From positions 1,178,001 to 1,242,000 of the forward strand of contig NZ_JADPKK010000022.1 of the NCBI RefSeq assembly GCF_023073915.1: DNA of 64,000 bases, in the 5' to 3' direction. Under the pieces are notes generated by a model that was given only the letters and a program-made list of their open reading frames with translations, did not search any database and had not been told where the DNA came from. Within the stretch, counting starts at the first letter, position 1; each line of letters starts with the position of its first letter. This stretch comes from Bradyrhizobium sp. 149 (GTDB lineage: Bacteria > Pseudomonadota > Alphaproteobacteria > Rhizobiales > Xanthobacteraceae). Position numbers and translations under genes: made by a program. Of the stretch, positions 17,721 to 25,687 are shown piece by piece.

Positions 17721-18473
17721 GTGACCGGTCGGCCCCAGAACGATCTCCTCCAGCAGCTCAGTCGACCCGACTTCGAACTGCTCGCGCCGCACCTCCAGCC
17801 GGTCGACATCGAGGCGAGCCACATCCTGTATCACGCCGGGGACGAAGTGTCGGCAGTCCATTTTCCCTGCGGCTCCACACTCGTGTCGTTCGCCGTGCCC
17901 GTCGAGGACGATCGTGAGGTCGAAAGCCTGCTGGTCGGGCGCGAGGGCGCGGTGGGCATTGCCACTGGCCGCAGCGCTTCGCTCGCCTATTCGCGCATCG
18001 TCGTGAAGCTGGGCGGCACCCTGGTGCGGCTGCCGTTGCGCGCCATCGAGCAGGCCCAGCAGAGGTCGGCCACGCTGCAGCAGGTGTTCTCGCGCTATGT
18101 CGACTGCCAGTTCGCGCAGCTGCTCCAGACCGCGGCCTGCAATGCCGCGCATTCGATCGAGCAGCGCGCCGCCAAGTGGATCATCTCCGCGCAGGAGCAC
18201 ATCGGCGGCCCCGAGATCCCCCTCACGCACGAGCAGCTTGCCGGCATGCTCGGCGTGTCCCGCAGCTATGCCAGCCGCGTCATCCAGATGTTCAAGGCGA
18301 GGCGGATCCTCGCGACCCGCCGCGGCGCCATCCTGATCCTCGATGCGCCGGCGCTCGAAGCCAGAGCCTGCCGTTGCAATCATTGGCTGAAGAAGCATTT
18401 CGACGAGGTGCTGGGCCGGCGGCAACTGCCGACCGCTGACGCTTTGCGGCCTCACACTCGCGGCGGCGACTGA
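17721..18473 (+). CDS. Crp/Fnr family transcription regulator (1 of 3)
   Basis: DNA-binding regulator with an N-terminal cyclic-nucleotide-type beta barrel (about residues 20-140) and a C-terminal winged helix-turn-helix with LTHEQLAGMLGVSRSYASRVIQMFK around residue 175. The 250-aa protein lacks the N-terminal cysteine cluster of FNR, so it is not an obvious iron-sulphur oxygen sensor. Two cysteines in ARACRCNHW near the C-terminus could be redox-active, but that is speculation. Start is a GTG at 17721 with no strong Shine-Dalgarno. Its 3' end overlaps that of the next, convergent regulator by 22 bases. Confidence 0.85.
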   Translation: MTGRPQNDLLQQLSRPDFELLAPHLQPVDIEASHILYHAGDEVSAVHFPCGSTLVSFAVPVEDDREVESLLVGREGAVGIATGRSASLAYSRIVVKLGGTLVRLPLRAIEQAQQRSATLQQVFSRYVDCQFAQLLQTAACNAAHSIEQRAAKWIISAQEHIGGPEIPLTHEQLAGMLGVSRSYASRVIQMFKARRILATRRGAILILDAPALEARACRCNHWLKKHFDEVLGRRQLPTADALRPHTRGGD

Positions 18474-19189
18474 CGTTTGAGGTGGAGATAGGCCGGACTG
18501 AAGTCCCCGAGCCGCTGCAACTCGCGCCATTTCAGGACGATCAGCTCGCTATCGCGCAAGTCCATGGTCCCGCTCCTCCTGAGGTCGGCGAGCGTCCGGT
18601 TCACCGTCGCGATCGCCATGCCCAGCGTTTCGCCAAGTTGCGCGAGACTGAGCGGCAAGCCGCAGCGATTGCCGCGAACGAGCTGCGCGGCGCGGGCGCG
18701 GTAGAACAGCTCGCAGAATAAGTGCGCCATGCGGGCCTGCATTGGACGCGCACTGTTGTTGGTAATGGCCTCGCGAAAGATCGCGGCGTCGCGCAGCGTC
18801 TCGCGCCAGACCGACAGCGCAAAGGTCGGCCGCCGCCGGAAGGCGGCAAACAATTGGCGGTGCGGGATAAAGGCGATCGAGGCTGGCCCCAACGCACTCA
18901 AGCCATGATCCATCTGGTCGATGAAGAGACCTTGCGCATCGGGCAGGTCGCCGGCCAGATGGAAGGCAAGATATTGCCGCCGCCCACTGCCGAGCAGATG
19001 GTAGCGCGCGATCGTGCCTGTGACGACCAGTGCGGAATGTTCGGGCTCGTCCCCCTGGCGGATGAAATCCTCGTTTGGCGCGACGTCGCGCAGCATGAAG
19101 GTGAGCGCGCGAATCTCGGCAATGTCCTCCAGCGCAAGCGCGGTGTGCTCGCACAGGTTCCGGATCAGCACGTCATGTGCTTTTTCCAT
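18452..19189 (-). CDS. Crp/Fnr family transcription regulator (2 of 3)
   Basis: A 245-aa regulator with an N-terminal effector barrel (FIRQGDEPEHSALVVTGTIARYHLL, FHLAGDLPDAQGLFIDQMDH) and a C-terminal helix-turn-helix, LSLAQLGETLGMAIATVNRTLADLRRSG. It closely resembles the third regulator of the cluster. The shared MAHL(F/I)CEL helix and the FxxxYLxxx-type ending suggest paralogy. The ATG at 19189 faces an intergenic region with a perfect 16-bp palindrome at 19217-19232, a likely operator. The 3' end overlaps regulator 1 by 22 bases. Confidence 0.87.
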   Translation of the reverse strand: MEKAHDVLIRNLCEHTALALEDIAEIRALTFMLRDVAPNEDFIRQGDEPEHSALVVTGTIARYHLLGSGRRQYLAFHLAGDLPDAQGLFIDQMDHGLSALGPASIAFIPHRQLFAAFRRRPTFALSVWRETLRDAAIFREAITNNSARPMQARMAHLFCELFYRARAAQLVRGNRCGLPLSLAQLGETLGMAIATVNRTLADLRRSGTMDLRDSELIVLKWRELQRLGDFSPAYLHLKRQSPPRV

Positions 19190-19216
19190 GCAGGGGCCCG
19201 CGAAAAAGGCGCCGAC

Positions 19217-19232
19217 TGTATCAATTGATACA
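19217..19232. promoter_or_regulatory. perfect 16-bp palindrome, candidate Crp/Fnr operator
   Basis: TGTATCAATTGATACA is a perfect inverted repeat lying 28-43 bases upstream of the start of regulator 2 and also upstream of the divergent small gene and regulator 3. Its half-sites contain ATCAA/TTGAT, the elements of Fnr-type sites but in opposite arrangement to the classic TTGAT-N4-ATCAA. Autoregulation by one of the neighbouring regulators is an inference from position. Confidence 0.55.
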
Positions 19233-19350
19233 TCTGGCGGGAGTCTCGCGGACTAGAACTCGAATCGACGGGACTGGTTGCAAAGTGTGACGGCGACGGT
19301 CTGGATCCCAACTCTTATCAACCCCGCATGCGGATGGGCCGCCCCTTCTC

Positions 19351-19539
19351 ATGAGCTGCACAACCGTTCTGGAGCGCCTCTGCGGATTGCTCAGTTCGCG
19401 CCCAGGCAAAGCTTTGGGCAGGAACAGGGACGTCTCGGCGAAGGCCGCGCACGAGGAGCCGTGCCTGCCGATGTCGGACCGGGAATTGGCCCGCGCCATC
19501 CGCGAGTTCCGTTCCGCGCCGGCGTCGAAGGACGAATGA
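19351..19539 (+). CDS. small hypothetical protein coupled to a Crp/Fnr regulator
   Basis: A 62-aa reading frame ending in MSDRELARAIREFRSAPASKDE. Its stop overlaps the next gene's start in an ATGA, the usual sign of translational coupling. The last 22 residues look most like real protein (a charged helix), and an internal ATG at 19471 could be the true start of a very short leader. No Shine-Dalgarno is clear at 19351. No function recognised. Confidence 0.4.
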   Translation: MSCTTVLERLCGLLSSRPGKALGRNRDVSAKAAHEEPCLPMSDRELARAIREFRSAPASKDE

Positions 19540-20258
19540 CTGCACCCACGGCCAACACACCCCAATCCAAATTCATCCAGCGGCTCCAGGCGATCGCGGA
19601 TCTCTCCGACGACGAGTGCCGCGAGATCGCGGTCCTGCCGACCAAGCTGCGACACGGCACCGACGGCGAGATTCTGCTGCGTCAGGACGAAACGGCGTCA
19701 CGTTGCGTTTTCATCGTCAGCGGCTTCTTGTACCAGCACACGATCGTCGGTGATCGCAGCCAGATCCTATCGTTCCACGTTCCCGGCGACATGCCGTGCC
19801 TGCATACGTTGCTGGTGCCGCGGATGGATGCGGACCTCGTCTGCCTTGGTCCTTCGGTCATGGGCTACGTCGAGCACGGCCCGATCAGGCGGCTGCTCGA
19901 GCGCTCCGTCCACCTGACCCGGGCGTTCTGGCGCGCGACGCTGGTCGATGCGGCGATCTCGCGGCAGTGGGTCGCGCGTCTCGGCGGACAGGCGGCGCTC
20001 TCAAGGGTTGCGCACCTGATCTGCGAACTGGCGACGCGACTGGAGACGGTTGGCCTTGCGGCTGAAGGCTGCTTCCAGATGCCGATGACGCAGCGGCACG
20101 TTGCCGATGCCAGCGGATTGTCGATCGTCCATGTCAACCGTACCATCCAGGAACTGAGACAGCGCCGATTGATTGCCTGGGAGGGAAGCCAGATCGAGCT
20201 GCTGCAACCCGACGAACTCCGCGCGCTCGCGGATTTCACGCCGGATTATCTGACGTGA
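19536..20258 (+). CDS. Crp/Fnr family transcription regulator (3 of 3)
   Basis: A 240-aa regulator: effector barrel with EILLRQDETASRCVFIVSGFLY and FHVPGDMPCLHTLL, then a helix-turn-helix, MTQRHVADASGLSIVHVNRTIQELRQR, and a C-terminal DFTPDYLT. It aligns by eye with regulator 2 across its whole length, so the pair probably arose by duplication. No FNR-type iron-sulphur cysteine cluster is present. The ATG at 19536 overlaps the stop of the preceding 62-aa frame. A longer frame to 19278 lacks coding character. Confidence 0.85.
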   Translation: MTAPTANTPQSKFIQRLQAIADLSDDECREIAVLPTKLRHGTDGEILLRQDETASRCVFIVSGFLYQHTIVGDRSQILSFHVPGDMPCLHTLLVPRMDADLVCLGPSVMGYVEHGPIRRLLERSVHLTRAFWRATLVDAAISRQWVARLGGQAALSRVAHLICELATRLETVGLAAEGCFQMPMTQRHVADASGLSIVHVNRTIQELRQRRLIAWEGSQIELLQPDELRALADFTPDYLT

Positions 20259-20474
20259 GCGAGGCGTGCGAATTGCGCCGCCAGTCGGGCGCCGCGCGCG
20301 CTACCCGCTCCGTCGAATCTCCTCCCGCTCCTTCTCGACCCGCTCGCGTCTCCAGGCAATGCCATAGGCCGCGAAACGCGGCCGGGCGCGAGGTGGCGAC
20401 ATGCGCGGCAACTCGCGCGGTGCGCCGACGTTCCACGAACGAGCCCGCAGGAAGGCTTGAGCGGAGCCAGCACT

Positions 20475-21089
20475 TCACGACCGCGATGGCTTCATTCGCC
20501 ATGATTTAAGCAGCGGGCCGCTGGCTCCCAGTACGGGATCTGTCTTGGGCTTGCGAACCTTGGCGATGCGCTTGACAGCGTCTGGTCGCTGTCTTGTGTC
20601 CGTGCACTCGTCGTACGTCCCCTCCCGCGGATAAGCTCCGACGACCAGGAAGTCCCGGCTGGACTCGATCAGCCGGTGTCCGGTGCCTGCGGGAAGGACC
20701 AGAACGTCTCCAGCCTTCACGCTCACCATCCGGCCCTTGACCCCGCCGCATTCGATCTTGGCCGTGCCGCGGGCCACGCCCATCACTTCGTGGATTTGCG
20801 AATGATAATGGACGAAGTCGTACACGGTATCGCGCCATGACCGGCTCCAGCCATTTTGGTCGAACAGCGTGTCGACAATGACCTCTGGCGCGAAACGCCG
20901 GGTCTTCACGTTCACGGCGCCGCGATAGAGCAACAATGGAAAACGCGGGTTGTTGGGCACGATGCCATCGTCCTGGAAACGGATGGCGGTCGGTTTCCGA
21001 GCCTGCACAAGCGATCGCAGCGTTGCCGCGTCGGGATGATCCTCCACGAGCTTCTTGGCGAAATTCTTAATCTGGTCCTTGACCGGCAT
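20475..21089 (-). CDS. cupin-domain protein
   Basis: A 204-aa protein with a single cupin fold. Metal-ligand-type residues appear in DFVHYHSQIHEVMGVARGTAKI and LPAGTGHRLI, resembling the YjlB-like uncharacterised cupins. The N-terminal 60 residues are helical and the C-terminus is basic. GAGGAG lies 5-10 bases before the ATG at 21089. No pathway partner is adjacent, so the substrate is unknown. Confidence 0.82.
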   Translation of the reverse strand: MPVKDQIKNFAKKLVEDHPDAATLRSLVQARKPTAIRFQDDGIVPNNPRFPLLLYRGAVNVKTRRFAPEVIVDTLFDQNGWSRSWRDTVYDFVHYHSQIHEVMGVARGTAKIECGGVKGRMVSVKAGDVLVLPAGTGHRLIESSRDFLVVGAYPREGTYDECTDTRQRPDAVKRIAKVRKPKTDPVLGASGPLLKSWRMKPSRS

Positions 21090-21286
21090 GGCTTCTCCTC
21101 AGCCGCAATCCAACCACGGCCGAGATGATAAGTTTCCCAGGCCGGAACTCGCGGTAATCGCTATCCTACGGGCTCGCGTACAAGGCCACGGGCCGGCCAG
21201 GACACTTTACGTTCTTGAACTTGACGTTCTTGGCGGCGGCGCCGGAATGGTGGAGCGCTGGCTTTCGACCCACGTCGCCTGGATGC

Positions 21287-21300
21287 TTGATTTAGGTCAA
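21287..21300. promoter_or_regulatory. FixK/FNR-type box
   Basis: TTGATTTAGGTCAA fits the TTGA-N6-TCAA core recognised by FixK2/FNR proteins in rhizobia. It lies 100 bases upstream of the start codon of the frameshifted Gly/Tyr-rich gene and in the promoter-side flank of the cupin gene. It suggests low-oxygen control, subject to testing. Confidence 0.55.
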
Positions 21301-21399
21301 ATCAGACTCCGGGGAGAAGCCGAGATTCTCGGAGGGCGCCGATCCTCAGGGGCGGCATCGCGATGGTGTTGCACGGCACCCCAATCACGGAGGAGCGCC

Positions 21400-21788
21400 A
21401 TGCTACGATATGTTCTCGCTGCGCTGGCAGCTCCTGTCTGATCACCGCCAGCCTGATTCCAGATGAGGCATATGCCCGCCGCGGAGCTGGCGGCGGATAT
21501 CATGGAGGCGGCGGCATGCGCGGCGCTCACATCCGGGGCGGTGCTGTGCATGCCGGACGTGCCGGCGGATCTCGCGTGGCGGGTCGCGGATATGGATACC
21601 GCCCAATACCCGGCCGACCGGTCGCCAGGGGTGTTTACCGCAATATAGCCTATCGCGGTGCCTATAGAGGCGCAGCCTATGGTTTGGAAGCGGCTGCGAT
21701 AGGAGCCGCCGCTTACGGTGCCTACAACAACAGCAACAGCACCTACGGCAATTGGGTTTGCCCGGGGCAGTACGGGTATCGGCACTGA
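21400..21788 (+). pseudogene. secreted Gly/Tyr/Arg-rich protein gene with a single-base frameshift
   Basis: An excellent start (GGAGGAGCGCC then ATG at 21400) opens a signal peptide MLRYVLAALAAPV, but a TGA follows at once at 21439. The next frame continues the signal peptide as LITASLIPDEAYA. It then runs through a Gly/Arg/Tyr-rich body and ends WVCPGQYGYRH at 21788. Reading one extra base near 21438 (GTC-CTG rather than GTCTG) restores a continuous protein of about 129 aa, a form common in this bacterial group. So one base has been lost, or is a sequencing error. Without it the product is a 13-residue peptide. Confidence 0.75.
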
Positions 21789-22857
21789 CCGAAATTGTTT
21801 GGGCGAGGATGGCTGTGCCAAGAGCACTGCCGTCCGCTCCAGTTGCACCGGTGTTCAGGCAAACATAGGACAACGGCATCGATCGTGAATGAGTGACGCC
21901 GACGCGTTTCACGCAACCCGGGCTCATAGGGCCTCAGGTTCTGCACGCACGATGGATGCGGGTCGGCCCTTCCAGCTTTCGCGGAGAGGTCACACGGCGT
22001 CGGGCAACACACCGCGTCAAGCCCCCTTCGCAAAAACATTTCACTTTTCCGAATTTCGGATTTGTGGCATACAGCGCTCATCCTGGCCCTGCCAAAGGGG
22101 CGTTCGCGATCGTCACGACATGCGGGCCGGGTGGCGGTGGACGCGGCAGCGTCGGCGCGGGCAGCGTGACGACAGGGCGGGCAACCGTGAGTCCTCACGC
22201 GACGCGGTACGACACGGCGCTGGAGAGCGGGCCTGTCGGTTGTCAGGGGTGAGCACACGCAAGCCCTTGACGATTGGGGCGGGACCGTCCGCGGACGGAG
22301 AAGTCGTGTGGTCCTGACGCCCGGGGTCTGTGCGTCAAGCCTCGCGGTGATGTGGCGGCCCGACCGGGCGCGCGCATCAGTCATCGGCGGGGCGACGGGG
22401 GCAATAGTGCATCGCTCCCCGAGGAGAGCACGAAGGACACCGTTAAAACCATCCGCGCAGGGAAGGCCGGGCGATCGGCACCCATCGGTCCACCCCGTGT
22501 GCACTCTTGTGGCGCACGGACCAACGGGTGCCGATCGCCCGGCCTTCCCTGCGCCCTTTGGCTTCCATCGGGCGATGAACGGCATCACGGCTCGGGCAGC
22601 ATCTGCCGCGGGAAACGCGCAAGCATGCGCCCTCCCCGGCGCAATACGCACGGGCCGCCGCAACTGCCGCGGCTCCGACGGAACCCGAACTTCGAGCAAG
22701 CAATAGCAGCGAAGAAAGCCTGATTCCGCGGTGGAACGAACGCCGCGCAGGCCCGATTCAGGCCACATCCTCTCCGGATTTGCGGCTCATTGCCACCCAA
22801 GTCTTTGACGAGAAAGGGAAGGTAACGAGTTGCGTCGCGCGTAATCGGGAGACCAGG
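21789..22857. repeat. about 1 kb of non-coding repeat-like DNA
   Basis: No frame across this stretch reads like a real protein. The best open frames give Arg/Pro/Cys-rich sequence with segments such as KAGRSAPVGPCATRVH and CRSPGLPC. From memory, these recur as spurious predictions in Bradyrhizobium-group genomes, so the DNA is probably a dispersed element. It contains a very large inverted repeat (separate entry). The region lies between the frameshifted gene and the two-cysteine protein gene. Confidence 0.5.
22455..22554. repeat. 100-bp giant hairpin (37-bp arms)
   Basis: Arms at 22455-22491 and 22518-22554 match over 29 perfect base pairs, then continue with 2 mismatches to 37 bp. The 26-base spacer has further pairing at its base (CCGTGTGC against GCGCACGG). 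No terminator-like T-run follows. It has the form of a palindromic intergenic element rather than a transcription terminator. Confidence 0.85.
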
Positions 22858-24087
22858 ATGGGCAACCGCACCGCAAAGTTCATATCCGCCCTTGTGGGCA
22901 GCATCATTGCCGGCGCGCCGCTGGCCGCCGTGTCGCAGAATGCACCGACGGCAACGAGCACGGCAAATGCCGCGAGCGACTGCCTTGGCTCGCCAAAGGG
23001 CGCCGCGCCGCAGGGCCAGCATTGGCATTATCGCCTCGAGCGCGCGACCAAGCGGCAGTGCTGGTATCTGCGTGCCGAAGGCAAGGCCACGCAAACCGCA
23101 CAGGCTGCGCCCGATACGCCGACGGCAGATTCAACCGCGCCGCAGCAGCACTCGGTGCAGGACGCGCGCGCCGAATATCTGACGCCGCAGAGTATTGCGG
23201 CTCCGAAGACGCCTGCACAGGCGGGACCGGCACCGACGCAAGCGGCTGCGAGCCCCTCCGCTGACGCCAATGCGCAGCAGCCCGCCGTCGCTGCGCGCTG
23301 GCCCGACGCCTCCACGGCATCCGCCGCGCCCGCAGCGGAGCCGTCGCCCGCACCAGTCGCTGTTGCCGCGCAGCCGAGCGCGAAGCCGGCGAAGTCCCCT
23401 GCTCCGATTGCACTGGCCGCGGCAGACAGCACCGCCGACAAGCCGACCGGCTCGCTCCAGATGCTGCTGCTCGTGATCGGCGGCGCGCTGGCGCTTGCCG
23501 GCATCCTCGCCAGCATCATCTACCGTTTCGCCGGCGGACGCATCCGCGTCCAGGCCGCCGACCATCGCCGCGTCAACTGGGACAATTTTGAGCCGCACGA
23601 TCACGACGATGGCCGCGCGCCCTGGCTCAACGCAGCGCCGACGGCCGCGCCACGCGCTCAGCAGCCGCGCCCGGTGGATTTCGATGCCGTGCGTCCGCAG
23701 GTCGCGCAGCTTAAGGCAGCCCCGCTCAAGAGCGCACAGCTCGCTGCAATCGATCGCGAGATCGATGTGATCGACGCGCGAGAACCGCGAGCCCATGCCC
23801 GGCGAGCCCCCGACGAGGCCGCAGAGCTCGACGAAGCCGACATGTTCAACGGAGAATTCGAGATCGGGGCCGCAGCGCCGCGGCTCGCGGCCGACGACGT
23901 CAATGACGAAGAGCCGGCCGATCGCGATGAAGATACGGGACTCGAGGACGCCATCGACGTCGACGTGATCACGGCGATGCTGGAACGGCTGGCGAAGCAC
24001 GGGCCGCGGCTGACGCAACCTAACCCTGAAGTTGACCTTGCAGACTTCGCACGAAGCCCACGAGGCCAGTCCGCCGCTCGCGCTTGA
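22858..24087 (+). CDS. exported single-span protein with N-terminal two-cysteine module
   Basis: A 409-aa protein of unknown function. Residues 1-26 form a signal sequence. Residues 40-72 form a compact module, DCLGSPKG then GQHWHYRLERATKRQCWYLR, with Cys42 and Cys68 likely disulphide-bonded. A long Pro/Ala/Gln-rich linker follows, then a membrane helix at about 200-223 (LQMLLLVIGGALALAGILASI). The tail is acidic and probably cytoplasmic. Start is the ATG at 22858, with GGAGACCAGG just upstream. The 3' end overlaps the convergent gmk gene by 68 bases. Confidence 0.75.
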   Translation: MGNRTAKFISALVGSIIAGAPLAAVSQNAPTATSTANAASDCLGSPKGAAPQGQHWHYRLERATKRQCWYLRAEGKATQTAQAAPDTPTADSTAPQQHSVQDARAEYLTPQSIAAPKTPAQAGPAPTQAAASPSADANAQQPAVAARWPDASTASAAPAAEPSPAPVAVAAQPSAKPAKSPAPIALAAADSTADKPTGSLQMLLLVIGGALALAGILASIIYRFAGGRIRVQAADHRRVNWDNFEPHDHDDGRAPWLNAAPTAAPRAQQPRPVDFDAVRPQVAQLKAAPLKSAQLAAIDREIDVIDAREPRAHARRAPDEAAELDEADMFNGEFEIGAAAPRLAADDVNDEEPADRDEDTGLEDAIDVDVITAMLERLAKHGPRLTQPNPEVDLADFARSPRGQSAARA

Positions 24088-24679
24088 GGCGTTCGGCTTT
24101 CAGGATCGACTGCACCTCGGCGAAGGCCTCGTCGACGTCGTGGTTGATCACGATGTAGTCGTACTCGGCCCAGTGGCTCATCTCGTGGCTGGCGCGGCTC
24201 ATGCGCTTGCGGATCACCTCGTCGGAATCCTGCGCGCGCGAATGCAGCCGCTTCTCGAGATCGGCGGCCGAGGGCGGCAGGATGAACACGCTGACGACGT
24301 CGGCGCGTGCTTTCTCGCGCAATTGCTGCGTGCCCTGCCAGTCGATGTCGAACAGCACGTCCTGCCCCGCCGACAGCGCCGCCTCGACCGGCGCACGGGG
24401 CGTGCCGTAGCTGTTGTCGAACACGGTCGCCCATTCCAGCAGCTCGTCGGCCTTCACCATGGCGTCGAAGGTGGCCTTGTCGACGAACGAATAATCCCTG
24501 CCGTCGATCTCGCCCGGCCGTATCGCCCGCGTGGTCGCCGACACCGACATTCGGAGGCCGGGCATACGGTCGATCAACATGCGCGACAGCGTCGTCTTGC
24601 CCGCGCCCGACGGCGAGGACAGCACGAACATCAATCCGCGCCGCTCGACACCATCAGTTCCGTGACCGCCAATCGTCAT
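24020..24679 (-). CDS. gmk: guanylate kinase
   Basis: Phosphorylates GMP to GDP with ATP. The 219-aa product has the P-loop SSPSGAGKTT (residues 21-30), SVSATTRAIRPGE, GMP-binding DGRDYSFVD, YGTPRAPVE and FDIDWQGTQQL, all typical. The N-terminal MTIGGHGTDGVERRG is longer than in E. coli; the start at 24679 lies 3 bases after the yicC stop, which suits coupling. The first ten codons could be non-native if a later start is used. Confidence 0.96.
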   Translation of the reverse strand: MTIGGHGTDGVERRGLMFVLSSPSGAGKTTLSRMLIDRMPGLRMSVSATTRAIRPGEIDGRDYSFVDKATFDAMVKADELLEWATVFDNSYGTPRAPVEAALSAGQDVLFDIDWQGTQQLREKARADVVSVFILPPSAADLEKRLHSRAQDSDEVIRKRMSRASHEMSHWAEYDYIVINHDVDEAFAEVQSILKAERLKRERRTGLVGFVRSLQGQLQG

Positions 24680-24682
24680 CGA

Positions 24683-25570
24683 TCACTCCAGATTCTGGAC
24701 CTGCTCGCGGAACTGCTCGACCACGTTCTTCATGGCGAGCCCGGTATTGGTCAGCTCGATGTCGTTCGACTTGGAGCAGCAGGTGTTGACCTCACGGTGA
24801 AACTCCTGCGCCAGGAAGTCGAGCTTGCGCCCGACCGGGCCGCCCTTGCCGATCAGCTCGCGCGCCTGCGCGATGTGCGAGGCGATGCGGTCTAGCTCCT
24901 CGCGGATGTCGGCCCTGGTCGCGATCAGGATCGCCTCCTGCATCAGGCGGTCGGAATCGAAACGGTCTGAGGTGTCGAGCAGGCTCGCGATCTGCTCGGC
25001 GAGCCTGGCCTTGATGGCCTCGGGCTTGCGGCCGGGCGCGGCCTCGGCCTTTTTCGCAAGCTGCTCGACCTCGTCCACACGCTGGATCAGGATCTGTCCC
25101 AGCGAGGTCCCCTCGCGCTTGCGCATCTCGACCAGTTCGGCGAGCGCCTTGTCGAAGGCGTCCGCGGCGGCAGCGCGCGCGGCCTTGTCCTCCTCCTCGT
25201 CGCCCTCGGGCTCGGCGACTTCAATGACGCCCTTGATGGCCAAAAGCCCGTCGACGCTCGGCGCGACCGCATCGACCTTGCCAGCGATGACGGCGGCGGC
25301 CTTGAGGACGGCGTTGAGCACGTCCTCGTTGACGCGGACGGAGGCGGCGGCATTGGCGCGCTTGACGGTCAGATTGGCGTAGACGGTGCCGCGCGAGAGC
25401 AGCTCGGCGGCGCGCTTCTTGGCATGAGCCTCGAGCTCGTCGAACCCCTGCGGCAGCCGCACCCTGAGGTCAAATCCCTTGGCGTTGACCGACTTCAATT
25501 CCCATTCGAACGTGTACGGCCCGCTCGCGCCGTGGCTTCGGGCAAAGCCGGTCATGGACGACAACGCCAT
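24683..25570 (-). CDS. YicC-family endoribonuclease-like protein
   Basis: Member of the YicC/YloC family, recently linked to RNA cleavage and sRNA decay. The 295-aa product begins MALSSMTGFARSHG (the conserved SMTGFAR start) and ends with the conserved VNTCCSKSNDIELTNTGLAMKNVVEQFREQVQN. The middle has an extra acidic insert (EPEGDEEEDKAARAAA). The gene precedes gmk with only 3 bases between them, the usual arrangement, and the pair is probably co-transcribed. Confidence 0.93.
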   Translation of the reverse strand: MALSSMTGFARSHGASGPYTFEWELKSVNAKGFDLRVRLPQGFDELEAHAKKRAAELLSRGTVYANLTVKRANAAASVRVNEDVLNAVLKAAAVIAGKVDAVAPSVDGLLAIKGVIEVAEPEGDEEEDKAARAAAADAFDKALAELVEMRKREGTSLGQILIQRVDEVEQLAKKAEAAPGRKPEAIKARLAEQIASLLDTSDRFDSDRLMQEAILIATRADIREELDRIASHIAQARELIGKGGPVGRKLDFLAQEFHREVNTCCSKSNDIELTNTGLAMKNVVEQFREQVQNLE

Positions 25571-25687
25571 CAGGTCAATTTCTCCAGAAGCACGGGATTC
25601 GCGCGGCCATCAAGCCATGCGAAACTTAAGACTATTTTGCAGGAAAGTGGAATCCGCAAAGTCCCGCAGGCAGATCTGCGCGCGGGC

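Noticed and set aside
21430..21445. Programmed ribosomal frameshift in the Gly/Tyr-rich gene
   Set aside because: No slippery heptamer or downstream pseudoknot was seen; a lost base is simpler.
21743..22768. 341-codon minus-strand frame through the repeat region
   Set aside because: Starts inside another gene's end, is Arg/Pro/Cys-rich, crosses a perfect long hairpin, and looks like the spurious frames produced by dispersed repeats.
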